Part shown: in pieces, positions 1 through 10,866 of the stretch
Layout: each line of letters starts with the position of its first letter
How positions within the stretch are numbered: position 1 is the first letter of the stretch
Assembly (NCBI GenBank): GCA_026120185.1
Contig: JANUWF010003377.1
Span: 879,001 to 943,000, forward strand
DNA from: Voacanga thouarsii
Taxonomy: Eukaryota; Streptophyta; Magnoliopsida; Gentianales; Apocynaceae
Direction of reading: 5' to 3'
DNA length: 64,000 bases
Translations under genes and position numbers: made by a program
Notes under the pieces: generated by a model
Told to the model about the DNA's origin: nothing
Seen by the model: only the letters and a program-made list of their open reading frames with translations
The model's database searches: none

Positions 1-741
1 AACCATATCTCTTTATGACTTCTAACAAAGCATTACAAGATACTTTATCAAAGGCTTTACCCATATCAAGTTTTAGAATCAAATTACCACCAGGGACTAT
101 ATGATCTAAAGAATGAACCATTGCATGTGCAAGAAGTACATTTTCAGCAATGCTTCTTCCTTTGACAAATCTAAACTGCATAAGAGAAATAATAGAGGGT
201 AGCAACACACTAAGATGTTCAGCAAGAACTTTGGTTACTATTTTATTTGTGTAATTACACAAACTAATAGGCCTAAAGTCCACAAAACTTGACGAATTTT
301 GTTTTTTGGCAACAACATCAACAAAGTGCCGGTAAAACCCTTTGGAATAGGAACTCTAGTAAAGAAATCCCGGACAGCAGCACAAATATCATTACATATA
401 AAATCCCAACAAGAGGTGAATAAAATACCAAAACTCCTCCTCACATTTTAAGTGAAATGCCTTCTGTTCATTTAACTTCATCCGGTCCTCTTCAAGACTA
501 GCATTTTTCAAAAACCAATTCAGCTCTAGGAGTGTCTTTTTCTGCTTGTTGAATATTATCAAAACAATATTCCCAAAGGTATTTTTGTTCCAATCCTTCA
601 TAGCCACTTTAACTACCTTTAATTTAGATTAAATGTGAATTCCATTAACTTGATAAGCTACTGCCCAAGCATTACGAACCACCCCCATAAAACCAGAATG
701 CCTAGTCCACATTTTATGAAACCGAAACTGCTTTGGACCAG
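1..741 (-). pseudogene. LINE ORF2 reverse transcriptase, N-terminal part, broken
   Basis: The RT would copy LINE RNA into DNA at the nicked target. In order on the minus strand I read FRFHKMWTRHSGFM (about 731-690), the linker WNKNTFGNI (about 595-565), PIPKGF (about 350-330), VDFRPISLCNYT (292-247), FVKGRSIAENVLLAHAMVHS (about 180-115) and LKLDMGKAFDKV (about 80-45). These match the conserved plant L1 RT blocks. The catalytic YxDD box lies outside the window. The reading frame changes at least once near 400-440. The first residues at 741 continue directly from the endonuclease half once the solo LTR is removed. Confidence 0.85.
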
Positions 742-2073
742 TGATAGGGGCAAAATTCATCTATTTTTTCCAAGTTATTTGAGGATATTTCATGATACAT
801 TTAGTGCAATAACTAGACATATTCCTTCATATTTGATATTTTACCCTTAAAAATGTATTTTTGGCTTTTTGTTGTAGAAAAAAATGAAAAAACGAAAAAC
901 CCATCACTGCCAGAGCATGGCAGGAACTAGCTGTGCCAAACGAAGTCGGTGCTGGTACTGGACTATCCCATGTCGGTGAGCTTTTCTAATTATGCGCGGA
1001 TTTGGTAATTCTTCAAGAGTTTTAGTATTTTTTTTTAATCTCTACTCAACCCAGAACTCTTAGGGAACGAATTTTGGCCTCTTGGAAGCTATTTAAACAA
1101 GAAAAACAAAAGATAAAGGTGTGAATTCGAGGACTAAAGTTGCCAATCACTCAAAGAAGGAGAGATTCATCATTCAATGAGCATTATTCGAGAAGGTTCT
1201 CAAATAGAAGAAGGAGGGCTTGTCTATGAGTTCTTTCTTTTACTTTTATTTTCTTTTTTTAGAATAATGATGTATTTAACATTTTCATTGTAATTTGACA
1301 TTATTTTGGGATCCATGATTTTTGGATTACTTTGGCTATTTGATCAATATTCTATCATTCTTGATGTTTCATTACTTGTGATTATAGAAGAGTTGATGAA
1401 GTTGTATTTGCTTCTAATTGACTTGGGAAACGATATTAGGAGTTAATATAATTTCATTAATTGCCTACTTATTATTTCTTAACAGACTTGGGAAACGAAG
1501 TTATGAAAAAGAACTAAAGTAATGAAAGATTAGTTAATTTCACTTAGAGTATAGGGTTATTGGCTAATTTCATATTTATTATCATATAAAGTATAAGGAT
1601 AATTGTTGAAGGATAAGTTTAATGCATCTTTTTGGTTATGTTGGTTTGATTGAAAAATCTGCTAATTTAATCATGAGATAGTGAGTTTATGACTTGGAAA
1701 ATGATTGAATTCTATTCTAATTCATTTGTCACGCTAAGATGATGATTAATTGAGATAGTTGCTAAAATGATTTATTGTTATGTATTCTAGGATAGTTGTC
1801 TAAATTGCATATTTCTACGTCATTGAGTTGTACATATTTTTTTATTTTTCTTTTTATCATCTTATCACGTTAATAGGTCGGTTAAACAGTGAATGAAAAG
1901 TGATTAGTGTGTGCTTGTTTCTTTGAGGATCGATACTCGTTAATTCCCTATACTATACTTGTGATGAGTATACTTTCTCGTATGTGTAATTTAGGATTAA
2001 TGTTTTAATTAAAATTTGGCTAAGGGATGAATTTTAATTTGATGATTTTTGTACACTCAAAATTTACTCGTCA
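742..2073 (+). repeat. Solo LTR of a Ty3/Gypsy (Athila-like) family, copy 1
   Basis: The 1332-bp block starts TGATAGGGGC and ends CTCGTCA. It is flanked by a perfect 5-bp target-site duplication, accag, at 737-741 and 2074-2078. The ends and the region around 1860-2000 match the LTR at 9473-10847 (inverted) and the solo LTR at 18205-19737. No internal domain or partner LTR is present, so it is a solo LTR left by LTR-LTR recombination. It lies between the LINE endonuclease and RT halves. A small GC-richer stretch occurs at about 900-970. Confidence 0.93.
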
Positions 2074-2078
2074 ACCAG

Positions 2079-2770
2079 TGGTTGGAGGAAAAAAAACCAA
2101 CCTCTAATAAGATAGCTGAATGGTCCGAGCCACTCCCTAAATGATGAGCTTTTGAACTATGAAAATATTCATCCCAACTTTGCTTCAAGAGGTAATGGTC
2201 GAACCTCTCAAAACAAGGCCTAGGATTTATTCTTGCCCAAGTTTACTTGCTGCCTGTAAAAGGAGAATAGCAAAAAGCATACACACTGATAAAATTACAA
2301 AAATCATCTAGTTTAGATAAATTTGGTGTTGCTGAGCCCAGGTACTCAGAAACTTCAGCCATTATATTAAAGTAACCTCCCCTTCTCCCCCCCCCCAACA
2401 AGTAGCCAAGGACTCCTCATATCAGAAGATATTCTCATCATATTCTCCCATAATTTAAGACGCCCAACTCTCAAACAAGATGCATAAACCATAGAAACAC
2501 CCATAGAAATTTGAACATTAATATGTACAAGCTGGGAGTGATCTTCGATAACTGTAACTGGCACAAAATCCTTCCACATAATCCCAATCTTTCCATTTAT
2601 TCGAAAAGCCATGATGAAATCCTAACTTATGCACTTAGGCCATCAATTGAGAATAATCCACCAAAGGCTTCAAAATGGTCACAAAATTTAAATCATATTT
2701 CTCAAGAAGTTTCTTCTAATGTCTTCTTGGAAAATTATCAGTGTTCCTTCTAATGTTCCAAAATAATGTA
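2079..2770 (-). pseudogene. LINE ORF2 apurinic-like endonuclease domain, broken
   Basis: This domain nicks target DNA to prime LINE reverse transcription. On the minus strand I see an LFWNIRRN-like start (about 2765), KKLLEKYDLNFVTILKP (about 2725-2675), VTVIEDHSQLVHI (about 2560-2520), VYASCLRVGRLKLWE (about 2490-2445), PWLLVGG (about 2415-2395, where the family has PWxVGGDFN), FTGSKLTWARINPRPCFERF and the C-terminal SDHS block near 2130. The catalytic D and N after VGG are replaced by a run that includes a C9 tract (2387-2395), which probably shifted the frame. Several in-frame stops follow. The domain ends at the solo LTR. Confidence 0.8.
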
Positions 2771-3423
2771 TGCATATTCATGAATAAAAGAAGGGTGATT
2801 GGTCTTTACTAGACTCGCAGGCAAAATTTTTCAAGATTCTAAAGCTGCTGCTAAAGTCATCTACATTTTTCTCTGCCATTTCTTTTTTTTATACACGTTG
2901 CTAATATATACTGAGAAGTCTTCGTAGGTTTTGGGGTTGTCAGAGTCAGACCAATATTCTTAAATAACCAATACTCTTGGACAACCTTAGAGGATTGGTT
3001 GCAGAATATATGATCATCAATGTTTGAGGGAAGAATTACATCAAGCTGAAGATTAGAAACTACCATGGTTCGAGAATCTCATCAACATCTAATACAACTT
3101 CGTTGGTCATGTCAAATGACGATTGGTCACAACTTGCATAAAAGATGGAGATGAATGGGAGCGCCTGGGCTGTGAAACCCCAGTCGGAACCAACCTTAGA
3201 GTTAGGGGGTTGGGATACATATCATACTTTATTTCATGTTTAAATGTATTTATAGATGATTTTTTGTGCTTTGGATTTGGATTTTATAGTCTAGAGGGCT
3301 TGATTATGGTTATTGAGTAAGAAGGGCAAAATTGTAATTTTTAACTGAGGTAAAAATAGGGAGATAACTTGAGGATTAAATAGGAAAAATATTTTAGAGA
3401 GGAAATAAGAACAAGAGTTGTTG

Positions 3424-3478
3424 TGGTGTAGTGGTTAGAGCTTTGGAATTAATTCTTGAGGTCTTGGGTTCAAATTCC
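3424..3478 (+). repeat. tRNA-like A box and B box, possible SINE head
   Basis: TGGTGTAGTGG at 3424-3434 fits a pol III A box, and GGTTCAAATTCC at about 3467-3478 resembles a B box with one extra base. The boxes start about 43 bases apart, which is normal for tRNA genes. The segment does not fold as a complete tRNA that I can confirm, so it is more likely the tRNA-derived head of a SINE or another decayed pol III unit. I could not define a tail or target-site duplication. Confidence 0.4.
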
Positions 3479-5121
3479 ATCATTGGAGCTTTAGCATGAT
3501 TAAATTTTATTTTTGTTTGGCAAGGTTGTATTTTCGGCCTTAAGTGCTTTAGAAGTAGGGTAGAGGTGTTGCCTTAGGGGAGACATGATAGAAGTACTCT
3601 AATCTTATTCTTGTGCCCTATACAAAAATTCCTAAGGGAATTCATTCCTTCTTGATCTTTAATTTCTTCTAATTCTTAATTCGTTAGATTGGTCAACATT
3701 GTTCTAGCCAATTCCATTCCAGAAATTTCAGTAAAGGGCTATGGCTTTGAAGGTTCAAAATGTCTAAGGGGAAGACATCTTATGGACTGAAAATGTGGAA
3801 GGGATGGGGAAGGTTTCAAGAGAATTAATTCCCCTAGTGAACCTTCTAAAACTTCACTCTAGCTAGGTTCATTTTTTTTCATGTCATGAACTGAAATTCT
3901 TACAGCTTCATGTGCCTTCAAAGCATCGAAATTCTCAGCCATTATTCCCTTCTAAATGCTGCCAAAAAATGGCCCTTTCAAACAGCTTGAAACCTGGAAT
4001 TTTCTAGCCATTTTCGGACTGCACAAATGCTGTGCAAAATCAGAAAAATTTCTGGGCAAAATCGTAGCATAGGTGACCCTAAACCAAGCTGATTTCTTTC
4101 AGTTTTCTCCCAACTCCTTATCCATGTTTGGCCTCCATGAAGAAGGCTGGAAACCAGCCATGAAAGACCCCTGGAATCCCCTTCAAATTCTCTGCAATCT
4201 GGCTAGAAAATGGCAGCCGAAACTGCCCAGGAAAATTCCAGCAATAGCGAAAATTCTGTGCAGGATTTCTGTCCAGCTTTGTTTCCTAATTTAGCCCTGA
4301 CCGAAACTCCATCATCCTTCTGCACAAACTACTCTTAAACAGCCCTGAACTGAACTCCATTGTCCTCCCAAAACTCCTACATGAAAATCAGACATGGCTG
4401 CCCGAAAATGTCTCTAACAAATCACTACAATCATGCCTTGATTGGACACCAAAATTCCAGCAAGCTTGATTTAGCAACCTTCCACAAAATGTCCCTCAAA
4501 CAACTAGACATTCCCTTCACCATTGTACTCCCTCTTTTCGGCCACCTTTAACCTCCTTCAACTAGCTTTCGTCCAGCAGAAATCCCAGCCAGCAGTCAGC
4601 CATAACAGCTTCCAAAAAAGCTTCCATTGAACAAGATATTCTTACTATATTTTGTTTCCAAATTTGATTCCCAAAAATGTTCTTTTAGGATTTCAACAAT
4701 CAGCCTTTCCTTTTTCCTTTTAAACCAGAAAATCATCTACCTAAAACACTCTAGCAATTCGGTCACTCTCTCCCTCAAAATTTCGGCCAGCATTAACCAA
4801 AATCCCTCCATTCTCTTCAACCTTCAAGCACACATAGAACACCAAGAACATCTACTCCTTTCTTTCTCCTAATACCTCTCCAAACCACTTCAAACTTCTT
4901 CCAAAAATTTCAGATTTCATCTACTCACTGTCGTGAGTCCATCTATACCATTTTTAACATCAAACTCCAAAATTCAACTTGCTCTTTTGGATAAAAAATC
5001 AGAAATTTTGTGAAGGTTCAAGAACACCTTCAAGGTAGGTTTGTTCAAACAACTTCATCTTCACTAATCTTTTATCTCTAATGAATATATATATGAATAA
5101 GCTTGATAATGGACTCTCTTC

Positions 5122-5129
<8 letters not shown>

Positions 5130-5165
<36 letters not shown>
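5130..5165. repeat. (TC)n microsatellite
   Basis: An uninterrupted TC dinucleotide run of about 18 units, preceded by imperfect CTT/TCT repeats. Confidence 0.95.
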
Positions 5166-5167
<2 letters not shown>

Positions 5168-5714
5168 GCCGAACACTCTCTTCTTCTTGGTCGAATGGTT
5201 CTTCACCAATGTCCATGCTTTCTTCTTCTTCCTTAGACGGATTTAGACATTTTGGAGTTGAGATCCATTCGAAACTCCTTCAAGGTACTCATCAATCAAG
5301 TAAGCCTTTTCAACCCTCCTTTTTAAATTCTAGATTCATGTCTCAAGGATGATATTGGTAGAAGATGGATTATGAATTGGATTTGAGTATGTGTTGTTGT
5401 GATGAGTTGAGTTCGAAGCATGAATGGATGTGTGTATATGATGGAGTTGGGGTTGATGCATGTGATGATTTATCTTGGATTATATTATGATGTTTTTAGG
5501 GTTTAATGCATGTTTCCATGTCATAGGTAGTATTTATGATCAAGTACGCTAGATATTATGTCATCTATGATGAATATGATTTATATTCATGTATGAGAAT
5601 GAAAGCCATGATTATGTTTATTCTAGTAAGGTTTGGATCATGCCTTGATAAATTTATATCTATACTTTTATTCATGATTTGGTTGATTTGATGAATTGAA
5701 GTGGAGTATATGTT

Positions 5715-5859
5715 CCGTAGGACATGCTCTTTACATTCCTAGAGCCTTTTTTCTCCTTACTTTATTAAGTGTATTGAGCAACCTACCTCTCCTACTTACT
5801 TTTATATTGGAGTATATAATACAAATGGAGATGCACACATAATACAACAACATAACAAA
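5715..5859 (+). repeat. Direct repeat, left copy (about 145 bp)
   Basis: This block, from CGTAGGACATGCTC to ACAACATAACAA, recurs at 8697-8841 with roughly 90 percent identity by eye. The left copy lies just outside the Athila/Tat-like LTR; the right copy lies in the region internal to it. It is far too long for a target-site duplication. It could be a fragment of a second copy of the same element. Confidence 0.8.
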
Positions 5860-6685
5860 TATTGAAGAACCCAAAGGAAAGAGGAGAAGTACTATTATTC
5901 CCCCTTCTTCTATTATCTAGCCTAATAAACTAACAAAACAATGTATTTAAAAATAGACAGACAAAGAGGATCAACACAACGACGCCACAAGATTGGCCAT
6001 GAAAAAATCAAGAATCAAGAAAAAGAGTAAAGGACATGTAATTAAAAAGAATCTCCCAAAATCTAGAGAAATAATGAATTAACTCTTAAGACAATGAATC
6101 CCCAAAATAGCACCCGTATCAGTTTTCAATAATAAATTTTACTTTCTCTCAAGTTATATAATTCCTATCCCTAAGATCAATTAATGTATACCTCTATCTC
6201 ATCAATTATCCTAAAAATGCATTAAATTCCTCATTTACCAATGGTAACCCGGAAGCTATAATACCCCCATCTCTAGGTGATATAAAAACCTATCAATTGC
6301 TAAGTTATTTCTTTCAACCTCTCTCGAGTTAATCAAAAGATAACAAACATTAAACCCATTAACTTGGTATTCAATCCCTAACCCGATCCCTTGAATTTAT
6401 TACAAAAGAGCAACACAAACAATAGATTCAACACAATATAACCAAGCAATCGATTACTAGAATTGGGAACTATTTAATAAAAAGAGAAATTTAATACAAA
6501 ATCATAGTCTAGGGTCCATCTCTTCAAATTCAATTAAAGAAATTAATACAGATTGACAAAGGAAAACAAAGGAAAGGGATAAAGAGAACTCATAGACAAG
6601 CCACTCTTTATCCTCAATCTTCTTTTGAGTAATACTTAAATCTCTCATAGTTCTTCTCTCTTATGTGTAGGTGTTTTTCCTCCAT

Positions 6686-7662
6686 AACTACAACAGAAAA
6701 GAAATTTAACGACCGTCAAATTCGTCGTTAATCAAGTTTAGCGACGGAAAGAAAATTCGTACGGATTTGCGACGGAATATTATTAACGACGGATTTTAGC
6801 TACGATCATTTAATTAATGAAATCATAATTAAATTTGTAATTAAATTCCGTCGCTAAATTTAGCGACGGCCAACAAATTTTAATTAGCTACCCCGAATCG
6901 GAGTAGCTGGCCCGACCTGGCAACTAATCCGACCCGATAGAGAATTTTATAAGATTTGTCAGAAGCGGGGCCCGAACCAGCACCCTTGTTGTGGGGAACC
7001 ACGTGCTCCACTACTAGGCTATTGGTGTTCTTGTGATTTTTTTTCTTTATATTATTTATATAGCATTTTTTTTTTTTTGCAGATTAGTAATGGCTTTGCA
7101 AGGGATTTGCAACGGATCAGTAACGGGCCAATTTACCATCGCTAATTAGCAATGGATTAGTGATGAAATTTAAACAATTGTTTAGTATTTATGTATAATT
7201 ACATATTCCGTAACAAATCCCTCGCTAATTAGCGAGTGATAGTCTACCATCACTAATCCCTACTAATTAGTGACGACATCTAAGTAGTTGTTTAGTATTA
7301 ATGTTTAATTATATATACCATAAATTAGTTAGGGATTGTTGATCATTGCTAATTCCTTTCTAATTAGCGATGGCAATTTGATAATTATTTATTATTAATA
7401 TTTAATTACACATGCCGTAGCTAATTGTTGCTAATTAGTAAGAGATTATCGACTGTAACTTATCCCTTGCTAATTAACGATGGATTAGCATTGGCATTTT
7501 AATAATTGTTTGAGGGATTAGCAAAGGCTAACTGACAAATCTAAAAAAAATAAATAAATTTAAGTTAGAAATTTTGTTTGCTGTCGCTGTTCTGTCGCAA
7601 ATTAGCGACGGCTTCTTAGCCGTCGTAAATTTCTGTTGCTAATAACATTTTTTCTTGTCGTG
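6686..7662. mobile_element. Non-autonomous CACTA (En/Spm-type) DNA transposon
   Basis: The left end reads AACTACAACAGAAAAG and the right end, on the opposite strand, CACGACAAGAAAAAATG. These are one- or two-base variants of the plant CACTA terminus CACTACAA. A 3-bp duplication, cat, flanks it (6683-6685 and 7663-7665), as expected for CACTA. Copies of GCGACGG and TTAGCGACGG lie in both subterminal regions in opposite orientations. At 977 bp it has no transposase and would need help in trans. It sits inside the Athila/Tat-like LTR. Confidence 0.85.
6968..7021 (-). repeat. tRNA-like pol III boxes captured inside the CACTA element
   Basis: On the minus strand TAGCCTAGTAGTGG (7021-7008) matches an A box and GGTTCGGGCCC (6978-6968) matches the B box at all but one defined base. 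The boxes start about 43 bases apart, as in real tRNA genes. It lies near the left end of the transposon, between subterminal repeats. I cannot confirm a full cloverleaf or an anticodon, so I do not call it a functional tRNA. Confidence 0.5.
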
Positions 7663-8696
7663 CATGTTGGCTGCTTTTTTAGCTCCATTATGTTCTATTC
7701 ATAGTGCCCAAAAGCCCTAAAATTTTTTACTAAATTAGATCAAAAAATTATTTTGTAACACTATGGGGCGCTGCTTAATTTGAGATAAGTGGCCCTGCTT
7801 TACTTTGTTTCGCTAACCAAGCAACGCAACATACACTTGCTTGAACAGTGCTATTTACTTCCAGTAAATCAATCATCTTGACTTTTGAAATTGAGTGGAG
7901 TTAATTTTGTCAACCAGGCGGTGCCGCTTATATTGTAGCAGTTTTTCTTATCTTTTCTAACCCTTTTCAATCTTAGTCTTTATCAATTCATGACTTCTAC
8001 ACATAAAAATCTGAAAATATGGGAATGAGTTGTCATTTAAGCTAAGTTTTACAACAATTAGAATATAATTTACATAAAAAAAATATGTATATAATGAGCA
8101 CTCATCACTCTCTTGCCCATAAGCTTTTTCTTGTCCTCAAGCAAATCACAATTATTCACAAACAAGCAAATAGTTTACAAGCAAATTGAATGACTTTAAT
8201 CATTAACAAGAATGAGTCAGCATATGTACAAATAAAGTCAACATAGTAGAGACATTATTCCTCCCCCTACCTTAGAATTCGGCCCAACACCTATGTATCA
8301 AAGTCAATCTTATGTAAATGCATATATTAACCAAGACATAATCAAGGTTATCGAAATCAAATTAAACAAGTTTATACCAATCTATTGGGATCCACTCTAC
8401 TCGTTGAATTAAGAATATAAATAATGTGATTTATATAAGTTAGGATTAACCAGCTAACTCCAATCTCGTGCCTTGCAACCAGTACAAATATTACAACTGT
8501 TACATTACATTACATTACAACATTACATTGCAACTTGAAATAGCAAAGTATGATCCTCTCATTTTTTTTAATCATTTTTCTACAAAGAAATGTATTTATA
8601 ATGGTTTGACTTGAGAACTTTTTATTTTTTTTCATCCTTTGCACTTTTTCATTTTTGCTGCTTCTTTTTTTTTTTTTTTTCACACGTTACTTTTCA

Positions 8697-8841
8697 TCGT
8701 AAGACAAGCTCTTTACATTCCTAGAGCCTTTTTTCTCCTCACTTCCGTAAGTGTGTTGAGCAACCTACCTCACCTACTTGCTTTTATATTGGGGTACATA
8801 ATATACAAATGGAGATGCACACATAATACAACAACATAACA
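8697..8841 (+). repeat. Direct repeat, right copy (about 145 bp)
   Basis: Second copy of the block at 5715-5859, in the same orientation, 2.98 kb away. At its right edge the terminal ACAACATAACAA runs straight into the AAT microsatellite, whereas the left copy continues into unique sequence. Confidence 0.8.
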
Positions 8842-8843
8842 AC

Positions 8844-8933
<90 letters not shown>
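8844..8933. repeat. (AAT)n microsatellite
   Basis: About 30 uninterrupted AAT/ATA units. The long poly-isoleucine ORF that overlaps it on the minus strand is only this repeat read as codons. Confidence 0.97.
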
Positions 8934-9312
8934 TAGGGATCCCACATGATCAGAGATAAGCAGAAAAAAAAAATCCATACTCTATATTTCATCACACCAT
9001 TCTCATCTATTATCAAAGAATCAAGCCTCACAATATTTTCAAAGGCATAAACAAGGTTAAACTCAATTCTCAAGACTTAGCCTTTGACATGCCCAATTAA
9101 CAAATGTACATAAAACAAACTCTTCTAGAAAAGGTCTTAGGCAAAATTTTCAAGCAAAAAGAAAAAGAAAAATAATACCTCCATCAAACTAACAAATATT
9201 CACATATATACCAAAAAGTCTTGAAAACTAACCCAAAAATGTGAAAATTTTTTAACCCAAATACAAATGCAAGGATTTTATCCCAAGTTTTGAGAAAATA
9301 CCCAAAATATTA

Positions 9313-9472
9313 CTCCCACCGTCCGTTAAAATTGACAGTGGTTGACTTAGCACGATATTTTATGCAAAAGTAAAAGTTAAAATATAATAATAATAGAGTA
9401 TAATATAATATAATAAAAGTAGGAAACATGTGGGTCTCACAATACTTTATATCAAATCTAAGTATATAAAAG
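9313..9472 (+). mobile_element. Half of a Stowaway MITE, cut by the Athila-like LTR
   Basis: CTCCCACCGTCCGTTAAAAT, preceded by the expected TA (9311-9312), is a variant of the Stowaway terminal repeat CTCCCTCCGTCC. The body is AT-rich and includes GTGGGTCTCAC, common inside such MITEs. The matching right end is absent because the Athila-like LTR begins at 9473. The missing half would lie beyond the deleted right end of that element. Confidence 0.65.
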
Positions 9473-10847
9473 TGATGCATAAATTTTGGGCACATAAAAA
9501 TAATGAAATTTAAATCCATCCCGTAGTCAAGTTTTAATTAAAACATTAATTCTAAAATACACATACGAGCAAGTATACTCATCGCAAGTATAACATAGGG
9601 AATTAACGAGTATCGATCCTTAAAGTAATAAGTACACACTAATCACATTTCATTCGTTATTTAACTAACCTAAATAAAGTGAGAAAATAATAAAAAGAAA
9701 AATAAAAAATATATACAATTCAAGGATGTAGGAATATGCAATTTAGACAATTATCCTAGAAAACATGATAATGAACCAACTAGCAATTCTCTCAATTAAT
9801 TATCATCTTGGCATCATGAAGGAATATAAAGTAAAATTCAATCGTTTCCCAAGTCGTGAATTTACTTAGATAAATTTCACTTTGTTTCCCAATCTATGGA
9901 ATCACGTTCTTTTGATTAAATTAACAAATTTCCCAATCAAGCTAATATAACAAGAATATGCATTAAGCTCATTTCATTATAAATATGAAATTAGCTAATG
10001 ACCCTTTACTCGAGGTGAAATCAACTAATCTTCAATTACTTTAGTTCTATAATCCTAACTTTATCGCCTAAATCCATTAAGATTTGACATATATGAAACC
10101 AATGCAATAAACTCCTAACACCATTTCCCAAGTCAATTAGAAGAACTCTCATCAATAACTAATGATAACAAGTAATCAAATACCAAAGATGATAAAGAAT
10201 TTATCAAATAATTAAATCAACACAAAACCATGAATCCAAAATAATGTTAAATTACAATAAAAACATTGAATACATCATTGTTTAAGAACAAGAAAACAAA
10301 GATAAAATAAAGCATTCATAGGCAAGCCTCTTTTTTCTGCATTGAAGACTTTCTTAAACAACCCTCATTGATTTGGGGAATTCCTCCTTCAATAAGTGTT
10401 TAGAATTTTAGCTCTTGGATCCACCTCTAATTTCTTGTGTTTTTTCTTGCTTTTATAGGCCTCTTTGATGCTAAGTTCGTAGTTTGGTAAGTCTTGGCTG
10501 AATAGGATTCGAAAAATACCAAAATTATTAAAAAATTTCTAAATTCGTGCACAAGATCTTAGCATTCTAAAACGAGCCAAGTGCAATATGTTCCTCCTCT
10601 GAATTTTGCTCTATTTTCCTCTGGCGGATCAGAATGGACCTAGCGTTTGGTCCACTTGTCAAACCTGGTGCCAAGTGTACTCTGAAAAATTCCCTATTTT
10701 GCTCGAAATCAACTCAAATAAATTTGTCAAAAACACTTTCTACAAGTAAAATGTCAAATAAGAAGGAATATGCCTAGTTATTGCACCAATGTATCTCAAA
10801 ACAACCTCAAGTAACTAAGAAAATAATGGTGATTTTAATCCCTATCA
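9473..10847 (-). repeat. 3-prime LTR of the Athila-like element
   Basis: On the minus strand it starts TGATAGGGATTAAAATC at 10847 and ends TTTATGCATCA at 9473 (1375 bp). It aligns end to end with the solo LTRs at 742-2073 and 18205-19737, with clear similarity in the first 100 bases and in the last 200. The polypurine tract AAGTGTGGGGGT lies 3 bases upstream. Confidence 0.88.
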
Positions 10848-10850
10848 CAT

Positions 10851-10866
10851 ACCCCCACACTTGAAC
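10851..10866 (-). other. Polypurine tract of the Athila-like element
   Basis: The minus-strand sequence TTCAAGTGTGGGGGT lies immediately before ATG and the LTR start TGATAGGG. RNase H would leave this RNA primer to start plus-strand DNA synthesis. A second, similar tract lies at 11941-11957. Confidence 0.8.

Larger units (their letters stand above)
1..3110 (-). mobile_element. L1-type LINE (non-LTR retrotransposon), degraded, truncated at window edge
   Basis: Reading on the minus strand from right to left there is an endonuclease domain (about 2770 to 2079) followed by the inter-domain linker and the start of a reverse transcriptase (741 to 1). This is the domain order of ORF2 of plant L1 LINEs. 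A gypsy solo LTR (742-2073) splits the two halves. The segment from about 2771 to 3110 is probably the upstream part of the same element, but I recognise no domain in it. The element runs out of the window on the left, so its 3-prime end and poly(A) are not seen. Stops and frameshifts make it a pseudogene. Confidence 0.85.
3111..5714. other. Unassigned non-coding DNA
   Basis: I see no convincing coding region here. Short ORFs at 3123-3320, 4073-4294, 4360-4551 and 4627-4872 resemble no family I know and have no codon signal. The part from about 3730 to 5060 is pyrimidine-rich and may be an LTR or leader of an unrecognised retrotransposon, but I found no second copy in the window. It holds a tRNA-like box pair (3424-3478) and a TC microsatellite (5130-5165). 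Confidence 0.6.
5930..8107 (-). repeat. Athila/Tat-like gypsy 3-prime LTR (left boundary unresolved)
   Basis: On the minus strand the LTR starts TGATGAGTGCTC at 8107, directly after a purine tract (TATGGGCAAGAGAG). Its body resembles in layout the LTR at 9473-10847; for example, both carry a CATAGRCAAGCC-like stretch in their left half (about 6591 and 10317). It contains a CACTA transposon at 6686-7662. I could not fix the end on the left; it lies somewhere near 5.86-6.1 kb. Its coding part is not in the window. Confidence 0.6.
8108..9310 (-). other. 3-prime internal remnant and polypurine tract of the Athila/Tat-like element
   Basis: The minus-strand purine tract at about 8108-8125 lies next to the LTR start and would prime plus-strand synthesis. 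Upstream (to the right) is TTGCTTGAGGACAAG (about 8133-8147), a stretch common just before the PPT in Athila/Tat elements. The rest is AT-rich untranslated sequence with no coding domain. It contains the right direct repeat copy and a trinucleotide microsatellite. The coding part of this element is missing. Confidence 0.55.

Noticed and set aside
635..850. 71-codon plus-strand ORF
   Set aside because: It crosses the border between LINE and solo LTR (742) and is antisense to the LINE RT, so it is accidental.
5715..8841. The 145-bp repeat as a target-site duplication
   Set aside because: LTR elements of plants make 5-bp duplications; 145 bp with about 10 percent difference does not fit.
8784..8978. 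Minus-strand ORF with about 30 isoleucines
   Set aside because: It is only the AAT microsatellite read as codons.
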